Of a stretch of DNA of 37,089 nt, positions 1-7,778 are shown one piece after another. A model generated the notes under the pieces. It was given only the letters and a program-made list of their open reading frames with translations, made no database searches and was not told the origin of the DNA. A program made the position numbers and the translations under genes. How positions within the stretch are numbered: position 1 is the first letter of the stretch; each line of letters begins with the position of its first letter. Location of the stretch: contig CANJLK010000033.1 of NCBI GenBank assembly GCA_947475465.1, forward strand, positions 1 to 37,089, written 5' to 3'. The stretch comes from Caulobacteraceae bacterium. GTDB taxonomy: Bacteria > Pseudomonadota > Alphaproteobacteria > Caulobacterales > Caulobacteraceae.

Positions 1-513
<513 letters not shown>

Positions 514-518
514 ACCGG

Positions 519-782
519 ATGGCGGATAAACTGCATTTCTCGCTGGTCTCCCCGGAGCGCGAGCTGTTCTCTGGACTGGTGGATCAAGTCGACGCGCCGG
601 GCTCCGAGGGCGACTTCGGGGTCCTGGCTGGTCATGCTCCGTTCATGACGGCTTTGAAAGAAGGACCCGTGCGGGTGCACAACGACGGCCAGATCACGGT
701 CTTCGAGGTGCGCGGCGGGTTCGCCGATGTGACCCCTGACGGCTTCACAGTGCTCGCCGAGCACGCCGTCGAGGCAAGCTGA
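519..782 (+). CDS. atpC: F-type ATP synthase subunit epsilon (short form)
   Basis: An 87-residue epsilon subunit of the F1 rotor stalk, which couples rotation to catalysis. The sequence has the typical N-terminal beta-sandwich: LHFSLVSPERELFSG, then GSEGDFGVLAGHAPF and the FEVRGGFADV strand. It stops after VLAEHAVEAS. Typical bacterial epsilon subunits run to about 130-140 residues and carry a C-terminal pair of helices that can inhibit ATP hydrolysis; that hairpin is absent here. I recall similarly short epsilon subunits in Caulobacter relatives, so this is probably not a truncation. The ATG at 519 lies 5 bases after the atpD stop and has only a weak Shine-Dalgarno sequence, consistent with translational coupling. 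It closes the atp operon. Confidence 0.95.
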   Translation: MADKLHFSLVSPERELFSGLVDQVDAPGSEGDFGVLAGHAPFMTALKEGPVRVHNDGQITVFEVRGGFADVTPDGFTVLAEHAVEAS

Positions 783-870
783 AGCTTAGCCGCAAACTCG
801 CAGATGTCAGGTCTTGCCTAGGGCGCGGCGCTCACGTTTTATGCGCGCCGAAAAGTCAGGGATTAGTTCG

Positions 871-1623
871 ATGCGCACCGTCTTCGTCAGTCTGATCGTC
901 GCCGCGGGTCTTTCGACCACGGCCCTAGCGCAGGACCAGGTCCCGCCGGCCACGACCGCCGCCCCGCCAGCGGCGGCGCCGGCGCCGATGGCTACCCCGG
1001 CCGTCTCCGCGCCGATGGCCACTCCGGCCGCGCCGGCTCCGGCCGCGCCCGCCGGCATGGCGCCTGATCCCGCCGCCGTGGCGCCCGCGCCCGCTGCGAC
1101 CACGGAAACGCCGCCCGCCGCGCCGGCCGAAGCCGCGCCGACCCTGCCCACCACCGGTGACGGCGCCATGGTCATCAACTTCATCGAGAAGGTCTGCGTG
1201 CCCCTGGTGCGCGGCGGCAAGCTCGAAGACGTCGCCAAACCCTTCGGCATGAAGCTGAACAAGCGCGACGGCACCTGGACCGTGGGACTGGGCGGCGACC
1301 GCAACTACACCCTCACCGTCTATCCCAGCGGCTCCAACAAGGACGTCTGCCAGGCCGACGTCCACTATGCGCCCGGCGGCTCCGACACCATCGTCAAGGC
1401 CCTGGTGGTGTGGTCCTTCCTGCACCAGCCGGAACTGCTGCTGCAGGCCAACTACGTCGCCACCGACGGCGACAACATCAAGCGCATCCGCAAGTCGTGG
1501 GAGCATTTCGACGCCACGGAATCGACGGCGGTGAATTTCTCGACCCTCAGCAAGCCTGACGACACTCCGCTCAACAAGAACTACGACTCCGGCGAAATCC
1601 GCTACCAGGAACGCAAGTTCTGA
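871..1623 (+). CDS. Secreted protein with Ala/Pro-rich linker, unknown function
   Basis: A 250-residue exported protein of unrecognised function. The ATG at 871 was chosen because it is preceded by AGGGA at a good distance and starts a clean signal peptide, with cleavage expected after ALA at about residue 20; upstream in-frame starts would bury that peptide. Residues 24-92 are a low-complexity Ala/Pro linker with imperfect repeats such as APMATPA. Residues 97-250 look like one globular domain with two cysteines (C109, C160) that could form a disulfide in the periplasm. The linker could span peptidoglycan or tether the domain to the envelope. It lies 88 bp after atpC and is followed by a strong inverted repeat at 1632-1679, so it may be a single-gene unit. 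Confidence 0.85.
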   Translation: MRTVFVSLIVAAGLSTTALAQDQVPPATTAAPPAAAPAPMATPAVSAPMATPAAPAPAAPAGMAPDPAAVAPAPAATTETPPAAPAEAAPTLPTTGDGAMVINFIEKVCVPLVRGGKLEDVAKPFGMKLNKRDGTWTVGLGGDRNYTLTVYPSGSNKDVCQADVHYAPGGSDTIVKALVVWSFLHQPELLLQANYVATDGDNIKRIRKSWEHFDATESTAVNFSTLSKPDDTPLNKNYDSGEIRYQERKF

Positions 1624-1631
1624 TGACGCCA

Positions 1632-1679
1632 GAGCGCGTCAGGCGAAAGTGGATACCGGTTTCGCCGCCCGACGCGCTC
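1632..1679. repeat. Intergenic inverted repeat (REP-like element)
   Basis: Outer arms GAGCGCGTC (1632-1640) and GACGCGCTC (1671-1679) pair perfectly. Inner arms GGCGAAA (1642-1648) and TTTCGCC (1660-1666) extend the hairpin around a loop containing GGATACCGG. This resembles the dispersed extragenic palindromes, often centred on an ACCGGTT core, that occur in many alphaproteobacterial genomes. It starts 9 bases after a stop codon, so its transcript could also protect or end the upstream mRNA. There is no T-run for a canonical terminator. Confidence 0.6.
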
Positions 1680-1710
1680 GGGACTCTTGAAATCAGCCAC
1701 CTCTTGGCCC

Positions 1711-1732
1711 GTTCAGATGCATGCATCTGAAC
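1711..1732. promoter_or_regulatory. Perfect 22-bp palindrome over a start codon
   Basis: The two 11-base halves, GTTCAGATGCA and TGCATCTGAAC, are exact reverse complements with no spacer. The ATG at 1717, the likely start of the following membrane protein, lies inside the left half. A palindrome of this length is typical of a dimeric repressor operator, but in the mRNA it could also fold and hide the start. No known operator consensus is claimed. Confidence 0.45.
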
Positions 1733-1989
1733 TGGTCGGGGGCTGGCAGGACGCCGCGGGTCTCGCCGGCGTCCTTCTCGTCCTGATCGCCTACGCCGGC
1801 GCGGCGCTCGGCCGGCTCGATCCGGAGCGGGCCCTGTCGCTGGGCGCCAATCTCGCCGGCGCCTGCCTGATCCTGCTTTCCCTGCTCACCGCCAGCTTCA
1901 ACCTGTCGGCCACCGCCATGGAAGGCTCCTGGGCGCTTGTGTCCCTGGGCGGCCTGCTGCGGCTGGGGTGGAAGCGGCTGAGGCGATAA
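1717..1989 (+). CDS. Small membrane protein, CBU_0592-like family
   Basis: A 90-residue integral membrane protein with about three hydrophobic stretches: AGLAGVLLVLIAYAGAALG, LGANLAGACLILLSLLTASF and the WALVSLGGLLRLGW end. The pattern of a first helix ending in AY, a second helix with N-L-G-A and SL, then W-x-L-V/I-S-L matches small proteins annotated as CBU_0592 family. Their function is unknown. The start is uncertain: ATG 1717 sits within a 22-bp palindrome and has no clear Shine-Dalgarno sequence, while TTG 1687 is in frame and would add ten residues. The last residues, WKRLRR, suggest a cytoplasmic C-terminus by the positive-inside rule. It converges on the hydrolase gene, with 5 bases between the two stops. 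Confidence 0.7.
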   Translation: MHASELVGGWQDAAGLAGVLLVLIAYAGAALGRLDPERALSLGANLAGACLILLSLLTASFNLSATAMEGSWALVSLGGLLRLGWKRLRR

Positions 1990-1994
1990 GCGCC

Positions 1995-2750
1995 CTACGC
2001 CACCGCGCGATTCTCGTCGGCCAGCCAGGTGAGCGCGATCTGCGCCACCTGGTCCCAGCCGGGTTCGCCCACCAGCCAGTGGCTCATGCCGGGCATGGCG
2101 TGGAAGTCGGCGCCGAGCTTGCGGGCCACGGCGCGCGCCGTGCTGGCGGAGTGGACGATGTCGCGCTCGCCGTTGACCACCAGGACCGGCATGCTCAGCT
2201 TGCCCACGCTGGTGGTCATGAACGGATCCATCCACCAGGTCAGGGTTTCGCGCACGGCCAGCGCACTCTCGCGGGTCATGCGCGCAATAATGCCTTCGCG
2301 CTCGGCCTCCGGCACGCGGTCCAGGGTGTACAGCCGCATCAGGCTGCGGTCGGCTTCCTCAACGCCCGAAGAAAACGGGCCCATCATGTGGACGCCCAGC
2401 GCCGTCACCGTCTCCTCCAGGCTGCGGCCATGGACGCCCCAGGGCGGTGAGGGGGCCAGGAGGACCAGGGCCTGGACGGGCGTTCGCCGGGCCACGAGTT
2501 GCGCCACCAGGCCGCCCATGGAGTGGCCCATCAGAACGGGCGGCTCCGGCAGGCTCGCGCAGAGTTTCGCAATGTCGGCGGCGTAATCGGCCATGGAGAC
2601 TCCAGCCACCGCATAGCGCTTGTCGTCCGGCCCGTGGCCACGCAGATCGGGCGTGACCACCTCGTAGCCCGCGGCCTCGAAAGGCGTACGAAAGTGCTCG
2701 AAGGTCCACCCGCCGCAAAAGGCGCCGTGCACCATGACAATGGTGGTCAT
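1995..2750 (-). CDS. Alpha/beta-fold hydrolase
   Basis: A 251-residue cytoplasmic serine hydrolase of the alpha/beta fold; the natural substrate cannot be told from the sequence. The oxyanion-hole region is near VHGAFCGGW (residues 7-15). The nucleophile elbow is GHSMGG with Ser77, the acid is probably Asp197 in NGERD, and the catalytic histidine is His224 in GMSHW. All three triad residues are therefore present. The start ATG at 2750 follows AAGAGA at a normal distance; a longer upstream reading adds a basic, non-conserved stretch and was rejected. The gene is separated from rppH by about 90 bases on the same strand. Lysophospholipase-like or esterase activity is the best general guess. Confidence 0.85.
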   Translation of the reverse strand: MTTIVMVHGAFCGGWTFEHFRTPFEAAGYEVVTPDLRGHGPDDKRYAVAGVSMADYAADIAKLCASLPEPPVLMGHSMGGLVAQLVARRTPVQALVLLAPSPPWGVHGRSLEETVTALGVHMMGPFSSGVEEADRSLMRLYTLDRVPEAEREGIIARMTRESALAVRETLTWWMDPFMTTSVGKLSMPVLVVNGERDIVHSASTARAVARKLGADFHAMPGMSHWLVGEPGWDQVAQIALTWLADENRAVA

Positions 2751-2843
2751 CCAGATCTCTTCACTGATGCAACGCGGACCCTTGTCACGCCGGGCCCGTC
2801 GCCAAGGCAACATAGGGCAAAAGCGCCACCAGGCGGCAAGGTT

Positions 2844-3335
2844 TCACCCCTGCGGCGAAGTGGCGGCGAAAGGGGCGAAGGCGCGGCCGACCACCTCGTA
2901 GGTCGCCCGCTTGAAGGGCACGATCAGCTCGAGCGCTTCCGACAGCTGGGCCCAGCGCCAGGCCTCGAACTCGGCCGGTGGATGGGCCGCGAGGTCGAAT
3001 TCCTCGTCGCGGCCATCGAAGCGAAGGGCGAACCAGACCTGCTTCTGGCCGCGCCAGCCGCGCATCGACTTGCTGCTGCGGTGTCCGGGCGGGAAGTCGT
3101 AGGCCATCCAGCCGTCCGTGCGGCCCAGCACGGTGACGGTCGTGGCCCCGGTCTCCTCGGCCAGCTCTCGCCGGGCGGCGGCCTCCAGGTCCTCGCCCTC
3201 ATCGACGCCGCCTTGTGGAAACTGCCAGTTGAACGGCCCGGGCGCGCCGGCCCGCCGGCCCAACCAGACCTGGCCGTTCGGATGGAACAGCACCACGCCA
3301 ACATTGGGCCGATAGAGCGAAAGGTCCTGGCTCAT
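2844..3335 (-). CDS. rppH: RNA pyrophosphohydrolase (Nudix family)
   Basis: A 163-residue Nudix hydrolase of the RppH type, which removes pyrophosphate from the 5' triphosphate end of mRNA to start decay and can also hydrolyse dinucleoside polyphosphates. It opens with YRPNVGVVLFHPNGQVWLGRR, the family's N-terminal strand pair, and carries NWQFPQGGVDEGE followed by ARRELAEETG. This is a complete Nudix box at residues 42-63 with the metal-binding REL-x-EE-x-G core. The C-terminal part has AYDFPPG and GQKQVWFALRF, as expected for this subfamily. The ATG at 3335 gives the standard length. It sits downstream of the divergent polysaccharide deacetylase gene, an order I recall as common in alphaproteobacteria. 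A strong hairpin repeat separates the two. Confidence 0.95.
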   Translation of the reverse strand: MSQDLSLYRPNVGVVLFHPNGQVWLGRRAGAPGPFNWQFPQGGVDEGEDLEAAARRELAEETGATTVTVLGRTDGWMAYDFPPGHRSSKSMRGWRGQKQVWFALRFDGRDEEFDLAAHPPAEFEAWRWAQLSEALELIVPFKRATYEVVGRAFAPFAATSPQG

Positions 3336-3426
3336 CCGGAGCAGTCTAGCGGGCGGCGGCCGCGCGGCAAACGCCGGGTTGGCGGCGCCTCGGGTTCCCC
3401 CTTCGTCGCGTCTCGCAAAGCTCGCC

Positions 3427-3510
3427 GCGCCACCTCCCCCAGAGGGGGAGGATCTGGAGAGTGGCGGCCCTTGTCCCGGCAAGATCCTCCCCCTCTGGGG
3501 GAGGTGGCGC
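3427..3510. repeat. Perfect 29-bp inverted repeat, each arm itself palindromic
   Basis: Arms at 3427-3455 and 3482-3510 are exact reverse complements (29 of 29) separated by 26 bases. Each arm contains its own near-palindrome, with CCTCCCCC facing GGGGGAGG. This is the layout of paired REP elements. It lies between the polysaccharide deacetylase and rppH, so read-through RNA would form a very stable stem. It may act as an mRNA-stability element or partial terminator. Confidence 0.8.
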
Positions 3511-3559
3511 CTGGAGCGCAGCGACAAGGGACGGAGGGGGAAGGCCCTGCGATCGCCTT

Positions 3560-4693
3560 CTAGCGCCGCACCACCGCCGAGGCGGGCGCCAGCTGCAGCC
3601 CGCGCTGGTCGAGGCTCTGCGCCCAGCGGGCGACGACCTCCAGGGTCACCGGGTAGGCGAAGCCGGAGCCCAGGGCCTGGCCATGCTGGGCCGCGCCGGA
3701 TTCCACGGCCGTGAGTTGCTGGTCGATGGCGGCGCGGGTCAGCTGCTCGTCGATCACCCGCTCGGCCGAGGCGCGGATCACCCCGCCGCCGGTCCGCCGG
3801 GCCGCCGCGCCGTCGTCCACGAAGGCCAGGCCCCGTCCCTTCACCACGGTGGCGAGCATGCCATAGGCGCTGTCGACGCTGAGGAACCGCGAGCCCAGGT
3901 AGTTGGATAGACCGACATAGCCGGTGGCCCGTGACATCACCCACTCCAGCTTGCGCACCGTGTCCGGCTGGCGGCCGTCGGACATCAGGGTGTAGGGCCC
4001 CGGATCGTTGTCGGGATAATCCACCGGCTCCATGGGCGCCTCGATAAGCACCTCATGGCCGTGCGCCCGGGCCAGGTCGATCCAGGCCTGCAGCCCGTCG
4101 GCATAGGGCACGAAGGCGAGCGTGATCTCGCCGGGCAGGGTCTCAATGGCCTGCTGCGTCAGACGGGCGTTGAGGCCCAGGCCGCCGATCACCAGGGCGA
4201 CCTTGGGCCGGCCGTTGGACAGGAAGGGGCGCTTGTAGACGTCGAAGGGGGTGCGGCCATCGGCGGCGATCACCGGCAGGGGCCCGGCTGGCCCAGGCGT
4301 GAAGAGCCCGGCGACCGGGGCCTTGGCCAGGGCCTGGCCGGCCAGCACGGGCAGCGGCGGGGGCGGCGGCCCCGGCCTGTTCCAGCCCGCCCCGGCGCCC
4401 GGCGCCACGGCCCGCTCGGTGAACTGAACGACGTCGCGGCTCACCGTGATCGGCCCGGAGAGCCGGCGCAGCGACTGGCTCCAGCCCTTGGGGGCCTTGG
4501 CCACGGCGTCGGCCAGGGGCAGCCGCACGGATCCCGGCTCATGGCGCTGCGACGACAGGACCATCGCCAGCCCGCCCACCGTCACGGCCAGCAGGGCCGC
4601 GGCGGCGCCGGCGCCCACATAGTGGCTGGTCAGGAGCGCGCGCAGCCGGATCGGCCCGAAACTGGGCGCGGAAAGGCGGGGAAGTGCGATCAT
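3560..4693 (-). CDS. Divergent polysaccharide deacetylase family protein
   Basis: A 377-residue envelope protein of the divergent polysaccharide deacetylase (YibQ/DUF610) family. Residues 1-24 are cytoplasmic and basic, residues 25-46 form a transmembrane anchor, then comes a Pro-rich stretch (PGPPPPPLPV) and the catalytic-like domain from about residue 165. Key family motifs are KVALVIGGLGLNARL, LPGEITLAFVPYA and APMEPVDYPDNDPGP. The IIDD metal-binding aspartates of enterobacterial members read as IGG here; I recall this in alphaproteobacterial members too. ATG 4693 lies 13 bases after AGGAG; the TTG two codons earlier (4699) has better spacing and may be the true start. The usual upstream envC and ctpA genes are not here. 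Substrate and activity are unproven. Confidence 0.85.
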   Translation of the reverse strand: MIALPRLSAPSFGPIRLRALLTSHYVGAGAAAALLAVTVGGLAMVLSSQRHEPGSVRLPLADAVAKAPKGWSQSLRRLSGPITVSRDVVQFTERAVAPGAGAGWNRPGPPPPPLPVLAGQALAKAPVAGLFTPGPAGPLPVIAADGRTPFDVYKRPFLSNGRPKVALVIGGLGLNARLTQQAIETLPGEITLAFVPYADGLQAWIDLARAHGHEVLIEAPMEPVDYPDNDPGPYTLMSDGRQPDTVRKLEWVMSRATGYVGLSNYLGSRFLSVDSAYGMLATVVKGRGLAFVDDGAAARRTGGGVIRASAERVIDEQLTRAAIDQQLTAVESGAAQHGQALGSGFAYPVTLEVVARWAQSLDQRGLQLAPASAVVRR

Positions 4694-4779
4694 GGCCAAG
4701 GTGGAGCTCCTGGCGGCAATCTCGCCCAACAGGGTTAACGGGCCGCTACCTTGCCCGCAGTCCCCGGCGAACGCCCTGC

Positions 4780-5844
4780 CTAGAGCAGATCCTCACGCCC
4801 GGCGGCGCGGACCGCCTCGACCGCGTCGCGGACGGCCCCCGGGGCGTCGCGGCGGGTGACCAGCACAACGCCATTCTCGACAACCACCGCCAGGTTCTCG
4901 ACCCCGGCCAGGACCACCAGGGGCCCGTCGCTGATCGCCAGGCAGCCGGCGGCCCCGGGGGCCAGGGCCGGCCCCTGCACGACGTTGCCGTCGCCGGTCT
5001 TCTCCGCCCCGGCCCACAGCGCGTCATAGTTGCCCACGTCGCTCCAGCCGATGTCAGCGGCGACCACCACGGCCTTGTCGGTCCGTTCGAAGACCGAGGT
5101 GTCGATCGCCACCGGCGGGCAGCGCAGGAAGGCCGCGCCCAGCCGCACCGCGTCGCCCTCGCGCTGCGCCTCGGCGACGGCGGCCAAGGCGGCGGCCGCC
5201 AGGTCCGGCGCGGTCCGGGCGGCCTCGGCCAGGAAGACAGCCGGGCGGAACAGGAACATGCCGGCGTTCCAGCTGTAGGCCGGGTCGGCCACATAGGTCC
5301 GGGCCGTGGCGAGGTCGGGCTTCTCGACGAAGGCGGCGACCTTGCGCACCGGGCCTTCGCCCGACGCGGCGCGGATATAGCCATAGCCCGTCTCGGGCCC
5401 GGTGGGCGTGATCCCGAAGATCACCAGCGACCCGGCCTCAGCCGCGGCGGTCCCGGCGGCGATGGACCGGTGCAGGGCCGCCACATCGGCCACCAGGTTG
5501 TCGGCGTGGAGCAGGAGCACCAGGCCGTCCGGGTCGGCCTCCGCGGCCACGGTGGCGGCGATGGCCGAGGCCGGGCCGGTGTTGCGGCCTTCCGGCTCCA
5601 GGATCAGGGCGCGGGGCGTGACGCCGACCGCGGCCAGCTGCTCGCGGACGAGGCCGGCATGGGCGGCGTTGCACACGACCAGGGGCGGGCCGAACATCGG
5701 ACCGGTGACGCGAAGCGCCGTTTCCTGGATCAGGGTCCGGGCCCCGCCCAGGGCGTGGAACTGCTTGGGCCTGGCCTTGCGTGACAGGGGCCAGAGCCGC
5801 GTGCCGGCGCCGCCGGACATCAGGACAGGGGTGATCAGGGTCAT
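4780..5844 (-). CDS. manC: Mannose-1-phosphate guanylyltransferase (GDP-mannose pyrophosphorylase)
   Basis: A 354-residue nucleotidyltransferase that makes GDP-mannose from mannose-1-phosphate and GTP, feeding surface polysaccharide and fucose/rhamnose-type sugar synthesis. The N-terminus carries the signature GGAGTRLWPLSRKARPKQF at residues 11-29. Further family motifs are LEPEGRNTGPA, VEKPD, WNAGMFLF and IGWSDVGNYDALW. The length fits the single-domain enzyme; the C-terminal cupin mannose-6-phosphate isomerase domain of bifunctional ManC/AlgA proteins is missing, so isomerase activity must come from elsewhere. The ATG at 5844 lies 10 bases after the stop of the ABC transporter gene, so the two are probably co-transcribed. 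An 80-base gap follows before the deacetylase gene. Confidence 0.92.
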   Translation of the reverse strand: MTLITPVLMSGGAGTRLWPLSRKARPKQFHALGGARTLIQETALRVTGPMFGPPLVVCNAAHAGLVREQLAAVGVTPRALILEPEGRNTGPASAIAATVAAEADPDGLVLLLHADNLVADVAALHRSIAAGTAAAEAGSLVIFGITPTGPETGYGYIRAASGEGPVRKVAAFVEKPDLATARTYVADPAYSWNAGMFLFRPAVFLAEAARTAPDLAAAALAAVAEAQREGDAVRLGAAFLRCPPVAIDTSVFERTDKAVVVAADIGWSDVGNYDALWAGAEKTGDGNVVQGPALAPGAAGCLAISDGPLVVLAGVENLAVVVENGVVLVTRRDAPGAVRDAVEAVRAAGREDLL

Positions 5845-5854
5845 GGCCGGCGGA

Positions 5855-7723
5855 CTACGCCGCTTCGGCGGGCGGGTCGAACTCGGCCACCAGGTGGCCG
5901 GGCGCGACCTCGACAAGCGCCGGGGGCAGCACTGGGGCGGAGGGATCTACCGGCAGGCGCGAGGGGGCAAAGCGGAAGGCGGCGCGGGGATCCATGGGGC
6001 TGGGCGGCTCGCCCGCCAGCTTGACCCGGATGCGGGTGCGCTCGATGGCCGGGTCGGGGATCGGCGCGGCCGACAGCAGGGCCTGGGTGTAGGGATGGTG
6101 CGCGCCGGCGTAGAGCTGGGCCCCGTCCGCCTGTTCGACCACCCGGCCCAGGTAGAGCACCAGCACCCGATGGCTGATCTCGCGGATCACCGCCAGGTCG
6201 TGACTGATGAAGATCATCGCCAGGCCCATCTCCTTCTGGAGATTGATCAGCAGATCAATGATCTGTGCACGGATGGTCACGTCCAGCGCCGAGACGGCCT
6301 CGTCGCAGATGACCAGCCGGGGCTTCAGGATCATCGCCCTGGCGATGCCCACCCTCTGGTTCTGGCCGCCCGAAAGCTCGTGGGGATAGCGGTTGATCAG
6401 GGCCGGATCGAGTTCGACCTTGGCCATCATCGCCGCCACCTCGCGGTCCCGCTCCGCCCTATTCATCTGTGTACGGAATACTTGCAGGGGCTCGGCGATG
6501 GAATCGCCGATGGTGACGCGTGGATCGAGGCTGGCGAGCGGATCCTGGAAGACGATCTGCAGGTCCCGCCGTGCAGCCCGCATAGCTTCGCGTTGTGCAT
6601 GGGTGATATCGCGGCCGAGCAGGGTCACCGTTCCCTCCGTCGGCGGGATCAGGTTGAGCACGGCCCGGGCCAGGGTCGACTTGCCCGACCCGCTTTCGCC
6701 GACGACGCCCAGGGTCTCACCCTGGCGCACCTGGAACGACACCCCGTCCACCGCGCGCAGGTTCTTCTTCGCGCCGAACAGGCCGGCCTGCATGGGGAAC
6801 CAGACCTTCACGTCATGGCCCTCGACGATCACCGGTGCGTCCGCCGCCACCGGGCTCAGCACCGGCCGGCCGCCCCGGCCCTCGCGGTCCAGGCGCGGAA
6901 TCGCATCCAGCAGGGCGCGGGTATAGTCGGTCTTCGGGTTCGAGAAGATCTGCGCCGCCGGCCCCTCCTCCACATAGGCGCCCGACTTCATCACGCAGAC
7001 CCGGTCGGCGAGCCTTGCGATCACCCCCATGTCGTGGGTGATCAGCACCATGGCCGTGCCGGTCTCGCGCTGCAGGTCGGCCATCAGGTCGAGGATCTCG
7101 GCCTGCACGGTCACGTCCAGCGCCGTGGTGGGCTCGTCGGCGATCAGGAGCTCCGGCCCGCCGGCCATGGCCGCGGCGATCATCACCCGCTGGCGCATGC
7201 CGCCGGAAAGCTCGTGCGGATATTGCCGAAGCCTGCGCGCCGCGTCGGGGATGCGGACCTTCTCCAGCCACAGCCTGGCATGGGCCTCGGCCGCCTGGCC
7301 GCTCATCCCGGCGTGCAGCCGCAGGGGCTCGGCGATCTGCTCGCCGATCCGCACATGGGGGGTGAGCGCGGTCAGCGGGTCCTGGAAGATCATGGTCATC
7401 TTCGAGCCGCGGATTCGGTTCAGCTCGCGCGGCTTCAGGCCCAGCAGCTCCTGGCCCTGGAATTTCGCCGAGCCGGAGGCCCGGCCGTTGCGGGCCACAA
7501 GGCCCATCACCGCCATGAAGGTCTGGCTCTTGCCCGAGCCGCTCTCGCCCACCACGCCCAGGGTCTCGCCGCGCGGGATCGACAGCGACACGCCGCGCAC
7601 CGCGTTCACCTCCCCGTCGTGGGTGGCGAAATCCACCCGCAAGTTATCAAGGGTGAGGACGGCGGAGGGCAGGGTTGGCAAGGGTGGCCTCGACGACTTG
7701 GGAGCAGCCGCGACCTTAGACAC
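5855..7723 (-). CDS. Peptide/oligopeptide ABC transporter, fused double ATP-binding protein (YejF-like)
   Basis: A 622-residue cytoplasmic ABC protein with two complete nucleotide-binding domains, as in YejF or fused DppD-DppF. Domain 1 has Walker A GESGSGKS at residues 59-66, signature LSGGMRQRV and Walker B LLIADEPTTALDV. Domain 2 has Walker A GESGSGKS at 342-349, signature LSGGQNQRVGIARAM and Walker B LVICDEAVSALDV. The region after each domain (LAGEPPSPMDP in the second) is the oligopeptide-ABC C-terminal extension. All ATPase residues look intact. The start is GTG 7723 with a poor Shine-Dalgarno sequence. No permease or binding-protein gene lies near; the next gene is manC, so its membrane partners must be encoded elsewhere or it is an orphan. 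It is transcribed divergently from the GmhB-like gene. Confidence 0.93.
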   Translation of the reverse strand: MSKVAAAPKSSRPPLPTLPSAVLTLDNLRVDFATHDGEVNAVRGVSLSIPRGETLGVVGESGSGKSQTFMAVMGLVARNGRASGSAKFQGQELLGLKPRELNRIRGSKMTMIFQDPLTALTPHVRIGEQIAEPLRLHAGMSGQAAEAHARLWLEKVRIPDAARRLRQYPHELSGGMRQRVMIAAAMAGGPELLIADEPTTALDVTVQAEILDLMADLQRETGTAMVLITHDMGVIARLADRVCVMKSGAYVEEGPAAQIFSNPKTDYTRALLDAIPRLDREGRGGRPVLSPVAADAPVIVEGHDVKVWFPMQAGLFGAKKNLRAVDGVSFQVRQGETLGVVGESGSGKSTLARAVLNLIPPTEGTVTLLGRDITHAQREAMRAARRDLQIVFQDPLASLDPRVTIGDSIAEPLQVFRTQMNRAERDREVAAMMAKVELDPALINRYPHELSGGQNQRVGIARAMILKPRLVICDEAVSALDVTIRAQIIDLLINLQKEMGLAMIFISHDLAVIREISHRVLVLYLGRVVEQADGAQLYAGAHHPYTQALLSAAPIPDPAIERTRIRVKLAGEPPSPMDPRAAFRFAPSRLPVDPSAPVLPPALVEVAPGHLVAEFDPPAEAA

Positions 7724-7766
7724 CGATCAGGGCTTTTTGAAATCGCCTCGGAGGCGGCCGGGCCGC

Positions 7767-7772
7767 TATAAT
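7767..7772 (+). promoter_or_regulatory. Perfect -10 box just upstream of a GTG start (candidate leaderless promoter)
   Basis: TATAAT at 7767-7772 is an exact sigma-70 -10 hexamer and stands out in this GC-rich DNA. Only six bases separate it from the GTG at 7779, so transcription would begin at or next to the start codon. No good -35 lies at 16-18 bases; TTGAAA at 7737-7742 is 24 bases away. No ribosome binding site precedes the GTG. Confidence 0.55.
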
Positions 7773-7778
7773 GGCCGC

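Noticed and set aside
3336..3944. Extended N-terminus for rppH reaching into the deacetylase gene.
   Set aside because: The extension crosses the 29-bp inverted repeat and has no similarity to Nudix proteins; ATG 3335 gives the family start.
5402..7771. Long open frame (789 codons) opposite the double-ATPase ABC gene.
   Set aside because: It is antisense to a gene with complete ATPase motifs; the translation is low-complexity and rich in His, Arg, Gly and Gln, as expected from the third-position GC bias of the real gene.
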